Counted from the stretch's first letter, positions 11,901-20,299 are shown. The stretch: DNA of 37,381 bases from Apostichopus californicus (GCA_020650975.1 JAIPMN010002502.1:1605-38985); one strand, 5' to 3'. The notes: generated by a model from the sequence alone, not told the origin. Translations and numbers: made by a program.

Positions 11901-14900
11901 CACCAGAGGACAAGCGGGCTATTAGTTCTCTGTGGGGTAAACTTGCTTCAGAGATTCTCATGCAGAATTGGGATGCATCACTAGAAGACTTACAGAGGTT
12001 ACAAGAAGTGATTGACTCCAATGTAAGTGTTGGACCATAATTCAACTTAATGCCGTGCAAGTTATTTATTTATTTTAATAATTTTTTTTATTAATTTTAA
12101 TTTTTTTTTTTAATATTAATTTTAGTTTCATTTCTGTGTATGAATTGGAATTGAAACATACATGGGCAGAACGATTGATGGGAGAATTATTTGAAGGCTC
12201 ACTTACTTAGATGATCTTGTTTTTATGTGTAGGTTAAAAGATGATTTGACGTTAACAGCGATCAAAGTTTCAAAGTCATGAAGGACTGCATATCAATTGC
12301 CTGTTGTCATGAGGGTGAAAATATTTTCCAGTGTTCTAGTTTTCAGAAAAAACGAGTGAAAGCATATCAAAGATATTAAAACCCCTCATTAATTTTGTCT
12401 CTCTTGCCAGCAATCGTTCACAACACCTCTTCAGATGTTACAGCAAAGGACCTGGCTGATCCATTGGAGTCTGTTTGTTTACTTCAATCATCCCCAGGGA
12501 CGAGAGTTCATCATCGAGAGGTTCCTCTACCAAGCACAGTCAGTATTATTCATGTATCAATGCATTGTTGCTGTCCATAGATCATTATAAGAACTGTTTA
12601 GATATCGGTGCCTTGGCATCGGCCTGGTCAATTTCAGAGTCGTGATGCTTAAATCAAAGAATAACCTGGTGTAGATTAAAAACACAAAAACTAATGAAAA
12701 ACCAGTATATGAGATAATGTCTTTAGTTGCAATAATTCTCAGTTGGGGCGTGCAGTTATCATGAAGCAAACTTCAATGCAGCTGAAAATTTTTCTTTCTT
12801 TCCGTTTCACAACAATTGATAATATTTCAAATGTGATGTATTTGTCAGAGCAAAGCCAAGCCATGAAATGCCTAATGCAGTCTACAGATGTTTGAATGAA
12901 TATCTAATACTTCTATTGATATGTTGCTCCTTAACATGATGATCTAGTAAAGAAACAACAGACAAATTGAGATATAAACCCTTTGTGGCTCTATGTGTTT
13001 GTATGAGACTTGGATGTGATCCTAGGGTTACATGGTGTTCAAGATACTTCTGACTCGCCACCCCAGCAAAGAATGTCTGAGTTGGTGAAGTGTAATACTG
13101 CTCTTCCCACAAGTTTTTTTCACTGTTTTTGAATTCATGTATTCACAGACCAGTCGTTTATTCCCCTCTGTAGAGGAAGTGACTGTGTACCCCTCTCCCT
13201 AGTGCCTCTGTACCCCTCTCCATAGTGTCTCTGTACCCCCTCTCCCTAGTGCCTCTGTACCCGTCTCCCTAGTGCCTCTGTACCCCCTCTCCCTAGTGCC
13301 TCTGTACCCCTCTCCCTAGTGCCTCTGAACCCCCTCTCCCTAGTGCCTCTGTACCCCCTCTCCATAGTGCCTCTGTACCCCTCTCCATAGTGCCTCTGTA
13401 CCCCCTCTCCCTAGTGCCTCTGTACCCCTTCTCTCTAGTGCTTCTGTACCCCTCTCCCTAGTGCCTCTGTACCCCCTCTCCCTAGTACCTATGTACCCCC
13501 TCTGCCACCAGTACCTTACCAGATATTCATTCCATTAATTTGAGTTTGTATTTGTGATGTGTTTCAGAACGTTTTATGTAGTGCACTGTTTATACTCACC
13601 TGCCCTGAGTATTCAGTTTGTGGTATCAATCTCTTGACAGAAATGTTATTCTTTTGTTGTTCGACTCCAATTTACAGTTACTTGAATGCCATTCAGACAG
13701 CATGCCCACACATTCTACGCTATCTGACTACAGCAGTTATCACCAACAAAAGCTTGAAGACGAAGAGACAACAAGTCTTGAAAGACCTTGTCAAAGTCAT
13801 ACAACAGGTATATTACAACATGGTTTTATCCACCAATCTGTTTAACCTTAAGTACGTTTAGGTTAATGGGATTTTCTTTCGCCAATACTGAATAACAACA
13901 TTTTCCAGATTTTTTTCCCCTACCCACTGAAAATGCTTATGTCTGACCCTTAACTGTGCTGGATTGATTTTATTTTATTTTATTCAGCAAATTATCATTC
14001 TTCATCTACATACAAAAAATTGCACATATAGAGAAACATTTAAAATACAAGATGGAAATATACTTAAATGCATCAAAAAGAAGAATAATGATGAAGCTAA
14101 AAATAATCTACAAGTTTTTAAGAAAGTACAGAACAATTGACACCGGGACAGTAGTGCTGGTCTATTGTTAATTTCATCTGTTGCTATGGTGATGAAGCTA
14201 AAAAAAACATTGTTCTGACTGTATATGCGGGAATTCCATGTGGGATCCTATTCTAAAATAGACTCATATTAAAATCTCATAATATGTCTCTAGTGCATAG
14301 TTATTGCTAATTGAGCATGGATAGAAAAAAGCTCTGAGAAGGGCAGATTGTCATCATGTATATCAAAAGCAGTGTAATGTGTCTATCTTTCTAAATCCTG
14401 CAAAGCTTTAGGGTTTTTTAATGTGCAAAGATAAAAGGTTATACAGAACAGTTGAATAGTATGGCTTAGATATTCTGTGATGACATCTTCATTAATCCCC
14501 TGTGGTGAACATGCTTCTTCCATTAACATATACTACTTAATGCAGTTCTTTATTCTAAGTAAGGTTCTAAGTATGCTAAGTAAGTAAAAACCTTTACAAA
14601 GATCCACAGATTTTGTGTGATAACTGACAACTTGTGTATGTCACAGATGTAGTTTAAGAGTTTACAGGTCTTGGAATGATTCTTAAAGACAGTCTGTCAC
14701 TTATTTAAATTTCCAAGGGAATACCCTCATGTCTTGCTAATCTTAGGAAGGTTATTTGTCAGAAAATGGGTTTCCTTGTTACTCCATTGAACAAATCTTT
14801 TTCTACTTGGTATATAAGTCATAATGTGGGTAGTAATGCTTACCTATTTCTTAAATTGCAGAGTTGGTCTATTGCTGAAATCTGTATCTATAGTTTAACA

Positions 14901-17900
14901 GTGTTTTCATTGTTACTGATTTGGGTTAACTATAATATTACACAAGTTTCTCTATCAAGTTTAAGATTTAATCTTTAAAGGATGATCATAAAGTCAGAGA
15001 GAAATATCATTGTTCCTTCCATTAAATTTTGTGATGCATTGTTCTCTTTGTTTCTCCAAAGGAAACTTACACCTACAGAGATCCTATTACAGAGTTTATA
15101 GAGTGTCTCTATGTCAACTTTGATTTTGACATGGCTCAGCAGAAGTTGAGGGAATGCGAAACGGTAAATATGTCCCAGTGTCCGTTGTTTATCAAATCAA
15201 GGGCACTTAAACAGTTACATCATTGCAGATGTATACAATTGTAACGTTATATATTGTTGTCAACTTAAGTTCAAAGCATACTGTGGAATAAGTAGCTTTC
15301 ACATTGTTTAATGTTATCCACAAATTGAGGCGAATCAGGGAGATCAAAGCATCCAAATTTACAGACTTACGTTAATCATTACAGTCATTGCACAATGAAG
15401 AAACTATAAAGTGCTTTGTGCTACAATTCAGTTTAAGGCTTGTTGCTGTTGAATCAGAACAAGAGGAAAAACATTCACAATACCCATTTAATAGTTTATC
15501 TATATAAACTGTTTTTTTTTTTTTACCAGTTTACACACAAATTGAAATGATGTTATTTTACTGCCCAAACCAGTTTGCTCAAAGATGTGTGAAGTAATGA
15601 TACTGTAGCTTTTCATGTGAAAATGAAAAATTCATTGTTGTAAAATGACGGTAATGTGGTAGAACAGGGCTTCTTAATAGACAACCCACAAACCAAAGAC
15701 ATCTGGTGAAAGAATGCAATAGGTCCAACAGAAAACAAGAAAATCCACCCACAAGCTTATATTATCAGCTATGCAGACTCCTAAGGCCTTAGGCTTGAGT
15801 ACCCGAGCTGCCCAACCTGCATCTTGTTCAATCTACGTAAAGTGAAAGGGTCTACTATGCAAGGTGCTTTTGCTCCAACCAACATTTCTCTCTGAGACTC
15901 TGACCCTCGTAGAAAATTTTAAAACCCCTGCATTAGAAATACGGATTTTATTTTCTACTGATAAGACCAATGGAGTTAGGTATGAAAAGTACTCAAATCA
16001 TTTCTTCTGCAGTCCTCATGAGGTATCACATGTTGTTCTTGCACTTTCTATATTAGCATGAAGAAAGTTGATGGTAACATATTTCAGTTATAGAACAAGA
16101 AATGTAGCTGCATCTCAGTTGTTTGATTCCTTGGCGTTTTCTATTGCACTGTGTCCCATTTATGGTCTGTCATACACATTAATGAGTCTGTACTAACATA
16201 TGATTCAGCTACAAGTCTGGATGAAAAGTAATGCTCTGCGTATTATTAATTTTTTGGCAGGTTTTGACGAATGACTTCTTCTTGGTGGCTTTATTAGACG
16301 ACTTCATTGAAAATGCGAGACATCTCATCTTTGAGACCTTTTGCAGGATTCACAACTGTATCAGCATAGAGTAAGAGCATATTGATAACAATTCATTTCT
16401 GGATCAGTGTGATGTGTAGGTTAATCTATTCTCACTCTTGGCCTTTTGGCTAAGATCATGTGTAGTATCTGTTCCCTTTCGAGGGGAATGGTGGTGCACA
16501 CCTGACGATGATCACACAGTCACAGTCCCGATGCAAGGGGACTGGGGTTGAGAGCGGATCAGTCATTTGGTAGTTTGGTTTTCGTGCCCAGGTTCTTTCC
16601 TGGGCGACTTTTCCTTAAAAAAAGTCTCACTCTTATAGCATTTGTTTTCAACATCACTGTTCAGTAAGATTTCAGTAAACATGTTCTCAAACTTAGTATT
16701 CGAATCGGACTTCAATAACAGTATTGTCAAAGTCAGTGTTTAGTTGATGTACATATTAAGTGTTGCTGTAGGCTTTGGTGTAACCTTTATTATTTTGTTG
16801 ATATAAAAATGTATGGAAGGTGTGTAGATTACCTGAAAGCAATAGCCAATCAGGCATATTTGCTCACTTTTAGTGGGCCTGCATATGTATGTTACAATCA
16901 TTGCCATTGGTTGTGGAACATTGTCTCATAGGACATTTTGGCTAGAGTTGTCAATCTCTAAATATTAAGATATACACAGGCTAGAAGTTTGGTCACAGTC
17001 TGCAACAGCGGGTAGTTAACATCCAGTGGAGCGGAATGCACACAGAATATTAATACATTTGTGTGTTAATACATTTGTGTATTAATACATTTGCGTATTA
17101 ATACATTTGTGCAAGGCAAAAGCAATAGAAAAAAATGTCATGTAAAGTGATTTTGTAAAGTTGTTGCATGGCCACTGAGGAGCGGGAACAGCCATCAGAG
17201 AGGAATATACACATACTGTTAGTTCTGTAAGCCTTAGGGATGTTTGGACAGACAAAATTTGCCTACAGAGTCTGGAAAATGTTTGTTCAGTTAGACTGAT
17301 AAATACTTACTTAAATCCAGTGTAAACGTTAGAGGTTAGTGTATGTTGTGGAACTGATATATGTACATTATCAAAGGTATCTTGATGCTCGTAACAATGC
17401 TGCTTAGTTAGTGCTGGGATTAACCATTACTTGTTTTATAAATAATGTTTCTTTGATAAGCAATGTTGTATCACCTCAAAATTCTTTTAGAGAAGTATTG
17501 TAAGGCAACATCAAATTGCAGTTTACTGCTTTGGTATATAGTGTAATGCTCTTCAGATAGATTAGATGTGTTGAGATGTGTTTTATATTCACATTGTGGC
17601 CTTTGCTTGTTGTGCAGTATGCTTGCTGAGAAGCTCAACATGGCCCCTGAACAGGCAGAGAGGTGGATCGTGAACCTCATCAGAGATGCCCCTCGGGATG
17701 CCCCTCTAGATGCCAAGATCGATTCCAAGTTGGTGAGTAACCCAGAACTGAAGCGCTTCAAGAAATAGTTTCATCAAGGAGGGTACAATCTTTTCAGAGA
17801 TGTGACTGCCAGTGCATATCGTTGGTTATAATTTGAGTAGAGTGTATTGTTAGTAATGCAGTATTGATTGTGACAACATGAGGGAATCAATCAGTTTTGT

Positions 17901-20093
17901 ATTAATTGCCTGTCCTGGAGGAATTGACAGTTTAGTATTGAAAATACTGTAAATCCTAGCATTTGTTGAATTTTTGACGGTTGTTGAGATCACTGTTAGT
18001 GGATAACTAGATGTTAGACATACTGACTTGAACACAGAATGTCTCAAAGTTTGGTTCAAACAATCTAAATCCAAGCCCTGAATTATACTGTAATAGGTAT
18101 CTTTGGAGGTGTGGCATTGAGGGTGTTGTTTAGGGCAGCAATGGTACCATTGGTGGTAAAAATGAACTTCTAAGGTAATTAAAACATTTTTCCTTAGAGC
18201 CTTTGTTTACACAGCCAGTTGGGACAATTTCTAATGCTAATACCTCTCTAAACTGTACTCCAATATCATGCTCTCAAAGCACTGGTATTGACAGTACAAA
18301 CAGTTCCTAACCTTGATCTGATAGAAACATGATATTCATACTGCTCGTACTGACAATACAAGTGCTCTGAAGCGGGACATTAACACTACAGTATAGAAAA
18401 AAATTGTCCCAACTGGGTGGTTTCCAAGAAATGTCTGTTGGACTTTATAGTGTAGAAATGATGTGTAACTGAATATCACATAGAGTATAACAGTATTAAA
18501 ATATGCATATTATTAGATTTACTGCTAAACAGCATATAAGACAAGAATGGGTACGAGGATTAGAATAAAAGACATACTTTTGGATGTTAGTAAGGATTGT
18601 CATTATGTACACACTAGTGTTCATGCTGTTATTTTATCTGTCTGTCAGGGTCATGTTAGTAAGGATTGCACTATGTACATTACACCCACTCATGTTCATG
18701 CAATCATGCTGTTCTTTTATCTGTCTGTCAGGGTCATGTTAGTAAGGATTGTCACTATGTACCCACTCATGTTCATGCTGTTATTTTTTCTGTCTGTCAG
18801 GGTCATGTTAGTAAGGATTGCACTATGTACATTACAACCACTCATGTTCATGCAATCATGCTGTTCTTTTATCTGTCTGTCAGGGTCATGTTAGTAAGGA
18901 TTGTCACTATGTACCCACTCATGTTCATGCTGTTCTTTTATCTGCCTGTCAGGGTAATGTTAGTAAGGATTGTCACTATGTACCCACTCATGTTCATACT
19001 GTTCTTTTATCTGTCTGTCAGGGTAATGTTAGTAAGGATTGTCACTATGTACCCACTCATGTTCATACTGTTCTTTTATCTGTCTGTCAGGGTCATGTTA
19101 GTAAGGATTGTCACTATGTACCCCCTCCTATTCATACTGTTCTTTTATCCGTCTGTCAGGGTCATGTCGTGATGGGCATTCAGAACGTCTCACCCTATCA
19201 ACAAGTCATCCAGAAGACTAAGACACTGGTGTTTCGCAGCCAAAACTTGGCCATTAATATTGAAAAGAAGGAGAAGGCCTTAGCGGTCTTAGCAGCAGGG
19301 GTAAGTTGAATGCACTAACAACATTCTTGAAATCTACTGTCTGTTTATTTTTTTTTCTATACTTAATCCGGTGTCTTCAGTGCAGTGCAGTGTCCCTGCC
19401 AACTTTAAAGCATCTGTCTTGCCCTATAATGTGCAAATATGGTCGGTCACTCATGCACTAAATCGTAAGTATTTTACACTACTCGCAAAGCATTGTACCC
19501 CACTGGGACATTAATACGAGGATACAAGTCTTTACAGTGTCTTGGAATCACTTTGGAGAAACAGAGCCTCTAGCCTGCTATTAATGCTAAAATATGGGTG
19601 TAAGACATACCTCTGAGTATGTAAATGAAAGCTGGGAGGTCAGGAAGGACACACAAATCAATGTCAAACATCAATACTGAAGCCAAGTACAAACTTTCTG
19701 AAATATAGTTTGAATCTTAAACCATTTAGCGTTGTTTTCCTTTCTTGATTCTATACTTTTTTGGTTACTTTTTTTCTATGGATAGTGAGCTATCTTTGAT
19801 AATAGTTTTACCTGTTTATCTGGTGTCCTTTAAGTTCCATCTTGCAGTGGTTTGTTCAGTTATCGTCTTACAAGTGTAAGGGCAATGAATTTGAATTGAA
19901 TAGTCAATGCTGAAGGTACAAAACACTTGAGAGAGCGAGAGGTCAAAGGTCATGAGGTATTTTATTGGGATGTGATTTTGAGGAGAGTTTTGTCGACAGA
20001 TATCGCAGCTCTAAGTATGTGGTTTCCATTGAACATTTTCTATATACATTTCGGCAGGGTGAGAAGAGATCTTGGACAACTGACTACTACTAG
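5837..20093 (+). CDS. EIF3E: Eukaryotic translation initiation factor 3 subunit E, 13 exons, complete
   Basis: Subunit e of the eIF3 complex, which loads mRNA and initiator tRNA on the 40S ribosome in the cytoplasm. Exons: 5837-5926, 7779-7838, 9830-9887, 10376-10536, 11210-11314, 11897-12022, 12411-12538, 13678-13807, 15062-15163, 16261-16370, 17618-17732, 19160-19300, 20058-20093. All introns are GT-AG and phases agree at every junction, giving 453 codons (human protein 445). Signature stretches include [20 protein letters not shown] near residue 3, [11 protein letters not shown] in exon 5, [19 protein letters not shown] in exon 6, [16 protein letters not shown] in exon 8, and the C-terminal PCI/winged-helix part [19 protein letters not shown] to [14 protein letters not shown]. 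The start at 5837 has an ACCATGG context. The gene is convergent with PPT1. Oddities are a 12-bp duplication in exon 11, a splice-site array before exon 12 and a divergent C-terminus. Confidence 0.96.
6699..6976. mobile_element. Short inverted-repeat element (MITE-like), GAAGTTCGGACAC ends
   Basis: The left end is AGTATTGCGAAGTTCGGAC at 6699 and the right end reads GTCCGAACTTCGC, then GTTCCGAACTTCGCAATACT, ending at 6976. The right terminus carries two tandem copies of the motif. A further lone copy, CTTCGAAGTTCGGACACC, sits at 6494-6511. Flanking bases (GCTAG / GACTAT) show no clear target duplication, so the family is uncertain; size and TIR style would fit a Tc1/mariner-related MITE. Confidence 0.6.
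7411..7456 (-). repeat. SINE tail fragment, same family as 31060-31316
   Basis: GTATGTATGTATTTTAGATC followed by CTCCTGCAAGCAGGA matches the 3' part of the SINE at 31074-31107 over more than 30 bases. Only the tail remains, which is common for repeats that were cut down after insertion. Confidence 0.7.
7779..7838 (+). CDS. EIF3E: EIF3E exon 2 (residues 31-50)
   Basis: Encodes [20 protein letters not shown] between acceptor ATTAACAG and donor GTGAGT. Phase 0 at both ends. It aligns with the vertebrate segment [20 protein letters not shown]. Confidence 0.95.
8098..9220 (+). mobile_element. Decayed DNA transposon with hAT-like transposase remnants
   Basis: CAGGGGCATAGCTAC at 8098 looks like a hAT-type left end. 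Open pieces of 60 to 88 codons follow at 8330-8527, 8666-8851 and 8952-9218 in different frames, so the coding region carries frameshifts and stops. The 8666-8851 piece includes [20 protein letters not shown], and the last piece includes [20 protein letters not shown], which resembles the C-terminal dimerisation region of hAT transposases (a small-residue stretch, then a Glu and Phe-Ser, then an Arg-Leu). No right end was identified. The family call rests on this weak motif and the left end. Confidence 0.45.
9303..9747. mobile_element. Short non-autonomous hAT-type element, 445 bp
   Basis: The left end CAGGGATGTGCCCAGGAT and the right end GTGGGCACATCCCTG are inverted repeats. The hexamer AGTATG flanks both sides exactly (9297-9302 and 9748-9753). 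Internal words GTGCTGGGCGG repeat three times near the right end (9648-9716). hAT elements normally make 8-bp duplications, so either two bases have changed or the class differs. Confidence 0.7.
9830..9887 (+). CDS. EIF3E: EIF3E exon 3 (residues 51-69)
   Basis: Encodes [19 protein letters not shown] and ends in phase 1 before GTGAGT. It is one or two residues longer than the vertebrate VDFAMDVYKNLYSDDIP segment. Confidence 0.93.
9888..10375 (+). other. EIF3E intron 3
   Basis: A 488-bp intron. It ends with a long pyrimidine-rich run (TTTTCTTTTCTATAATG and TTTCTTTCTG) before acceptor ACTTACAG. Nothing else seen. Confidence 0.8.
10376..10536 (+). CDS. EIF3E: EIF3E exon 4 (residues 70-123)
   Basis: Encodes [20 protein letters not shown] and then [20 protein letters not shown], ending FLEKEHN. 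It matches the vertebrate [21 protein letters not shown] region. Phase 1 in, phase 0 out, donor GTGAGT. Confidence 0.95.
10537..11209 (+). other. EIF3E intron 4 with A/T trinucleotide repeats
   Basis: Holds an AT-only tract at about 10810-10955 composed of AATAATACA and AAT units. On the minus strand this gives a low-complexity open frame of Tyr and Ile that is not a gene. Confidence 0.8.
10810..10955. repeat. AAT / AATACA simple repeat
   Basis: Interrupted runs of AAT, ATAAT and AATAC. Likely length-variable. Confidence 0.85.
11210..11314 (+). CDS. EIF3E: EIF3E exon 5 (residues 124-158)
   Basis: Encodes [20 protein letters not shown] and [15 protein letters not shown]. Acceptor CCTTCACAG, donor GTAAGT, phase 0. 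The [11 protein letters not shown] motif is conserved in eIF3e of animals. Confidence 0.95.
11315..11896 (+). other. EIF3E intron 5
   Basis: A 582-bp intron with no repeat or gene recognised. Acceptor TTTGTTTGTCAG. Confidence 0.75.
11897..12022 (+). CDS. EIF3E: EIF3E exon 6 (residues 159-200)
   Basis: Encodes [20 protein letters not shown] and [20 protein letters not shown], ending SN. The [18 protein letters not shown] block is almost invariant in animals. Phase 0, donor GTAAGT. Confidence 0.96.
12023..12410 (+). other. EIF3E intron 6
   Basis: A 388-bp intron with an A/T homopolymer patch at 12063-12125. Acceptor TCTCTCTTGCCAG is strong. Confidence 0.8.
12411..12538 (+). CDS. EIF3E: EIF3E exon 7 (residues 201-243, last codon split)
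   Basis: Encodes [20 protein letters not shown] then [20 protein letters not shown]. This is the start of the PCI domain. It ends in phase 2 before donor GTCAGT, a non-standard but acceptable 5' splice site. Confidence 0.94.
12539..13677 (+). other. EIF3E intron 7 with a CT-rich minisatellite
   Basis: The intron contains the 23/24-bp array at 13175-13505. The remainder shows no gene. Confidence 0.8.
13175..13505 (+). repeat. Minisatellite, about 14 copies of a 23/24-bp unit
   Basis: Unit TGCCTCTGTACCCC(C)TCTCCCTAG, with copies differing by one C and by CCTAG/CATAG. Each unit ends in a pyrimidine run followed by TAG, so every copy resembles a weak 3' splice site. The array is 170 to 500 bp before exon 8. 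Confidence 0.95.
13678..13807 (+). CDS. EIF3E: EIF3E exon 8 (residues 243-286)
   Basis: Encodes [20 protein letters not shown] then [20 protein letters not shown] and IQQ. Acceptor AATTTACAG, donor GTATAT. The split first codon gives His where vertebrates have Gln. Confidence 0.95.
13808..15061 (+). other. EIF3E intron 8
   Basis: A 1254-bp AT-rich intron. I see TTTTA repeats near 13966-13986 and nothing else of note. Confidence 0.7.
15062..15163 (+). CDS. EIF3E: EIF3E exon 9 (residues 287-320)
   Basis: Encodes [20 protein letters not shown] and [14 protein letters not shown]. Acceptor TTTCTCCAAAG, donor GTAAAT, phase 0. Confidence 0.95.
15164..16260 (+). other. EIF3E intron 9
   Basis: A 1097-bp intron with a T12 run near 15512-15523. 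No gene or repeat with clear ends. Acceptor TTTTTTGGCAG. Confidence 0.7.
16261..16370 (+). CDS. EIF3E: EIF3E exon 10 (residues 321-357)
   Basis: Encodes [20 protein letters not shown] then [16 protein letters not shown] and the first two bases of Asp. This is the core of the PCI domain. Phase 2 out, donor GTAAGA. Confidence 0.96.
16371..17617 (+). other. EIF3E intron 10 with U2-headed retroposon
   Basis: Contains the element at 16440-16624 and a small 17-18-bp tandem repeat of TTAATACATTTGTG at about 17049-17113. No other feature. Confidence 0.75.
16440..16624 (+). repeat. U2 snRNA-headed SINE-like retroposon with 10-bp target duplication
   Basis: The element begins GGCCTTTTGGCTAAGATC and continues TGTGTAGTATCTGTTC, which is the 5' domain of U2 snRNA (bases after its initial ATCGCTTCTC) with one or two changes, including the branch-site pairing sequence GTAGTA. 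After about 35 bases the match stops and an unrelated 140-bp body follows, with TGGGGTTGAGAGCGGATC and CCAGGTTCTTTCCTGGGC (a hairpin), ending in TTAAAAAAAG. The sequence TCTCACTCTT flanks both sides (16430-16439 and 16625-16634), a target-site duplication of the kind left by LINE machinery. Confidence 0.75.
17618..17732 (+). CDS. EIF3E: EIF3E exon 11 (residues 358-395) with 12-bp duplication
   Basis: Encodes [20 protein letters not shown] then [18 protein letters not shown], the winged-helix part that follows the PCI core. Two tandem 12-bp copies, GATGCCCCTCGG at 17685 and GATGCCCCTCTA at 17697, followed by GATGCC, give [10 protein letters not shown] where vertebrates have NARLDA. The insert keeps the frame. 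Phase 0 out, donor GTGAGT. Confidence 0.95.
17733..19159 (+). other. EIF3E intron 11
   Basis: Contains a foldback element at 18215-18416 and, reaching to the last base, the splice-acceptor array at 18587-19159. Confidence 0.85.
18215..18416. mobile_element. Foldback element, 202 bp, CCAGTTGGGACAATTT ends
   Basis: The ends CCAGTTGGGACAATTT and AAATTGTCCCAACTGG are perfect inverted repeats of 16 bp. Inner segments also pair: AAGCACTGGTATTGACAGTAC at 18277 is the imperfect complement of GTACTGACAATACAAGTGCTC at 18347. The whole unit is thus a long hairpin. No target duplication is evident. Confidence 0.7.
18587..19175 (+). repeat. Tandem array of exon 12 3' splice sites (69/83-bp units)
   Basis: Eight copies of TTATCTGTCTGTCAGGGTCA (with small changes) end with AG at 18648, 18731, 18800, 18883, 18952, 19021, 19090 and 19159. 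The last is the true acceptor of exon 12. Spacings are 83, 69, 83, 69, 69, 69, 69; the 83-bp units carry 14 extra bases, and the first part is an 83+69 higher-order repeat. Every unit contains a pyrimidine tract, CAG and GGT(C/A)ATGT, matching the first bases of exon 12 (GGTCATGT), so the duplicated segment crosses the intron-exon border. The units then continue TAGTAAGGATTG, different from the exon. From 18884 to 19159 the frame of exon 12 is open and adds four 23-residue blocks such as [11 protein letters not shown]. Confidence 0.93.
19160..19300 (+). CDS. EIF3E: EIF3E exon 12 (residues 396-442)
   Basis: Encodes [20 protein letters not shown] then [20 protein letters not shown] and LAVLAAG. 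It aligns with [20 protein letters not shown] of vertebrates. I chose the acceptor at 19159 because it alone gives GHVVMG directly after DSKL. Donor GTAAGT, phase 0. Confidence 0.94.
19301..20057 (+). other. EIF3E intron 12
   Basis: A 757-bp intron with no recognised repeat. The acceptor CATTTCGGCAG has a short pyrimidine tract. Confidence 0.7.
20058..20093 (+). CDS. EIF3E: EIF3E exon 13 (residues 443-453 and stop)
   Basis: Encodes [11 protein letters not shown] and TAG. It is short, but its phase fits and the pattern Trp-x-Thr-x-Asp-x-x-Tyr echoes the vertebrate C-terminus WATQDSGFY. The alternative is that exon 12 reads into its donor and stops at VS, which lacks this ending. Confidence 0.8.
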   Translation, partial: GEKRSWTTDYY

Positions 20094-20299
20094 AAGGCAA
20101 CATTGTGAAGCTAATAACTGCCATCATTCGGGAGAAACCAACCTCATTGAGGTCAAGCTTTCATATAAATCTGTGCTGCTGTGAGAAGAAATGAACACTT
20201 TGACAACTCACAGCACTGTCTACCGAAACGACGAGCAAGTTCAAGTCTGAGAGAAAACATCAAACCGATGCCTTGGGAGGACCGTAATATAGACATACA

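Noticed and set aside
16431-16480. Functional U2 snRNA gene
   Set aside because: Only the first 45 or so bases resemble U2. The Sm site and later stem-loops are missing and the element has a retroposition target duplication.
18547-19309. Overlapping open frames of 115 to 168 codons reading as repetitive HVSKD...CQG peptides, as a stand-alone gene
   Set aside because: They are products of the tandem array; the internal ATGs have no gene context. The only plausible coding use is as an extension of EIF3E exon 12, reported as a finding.
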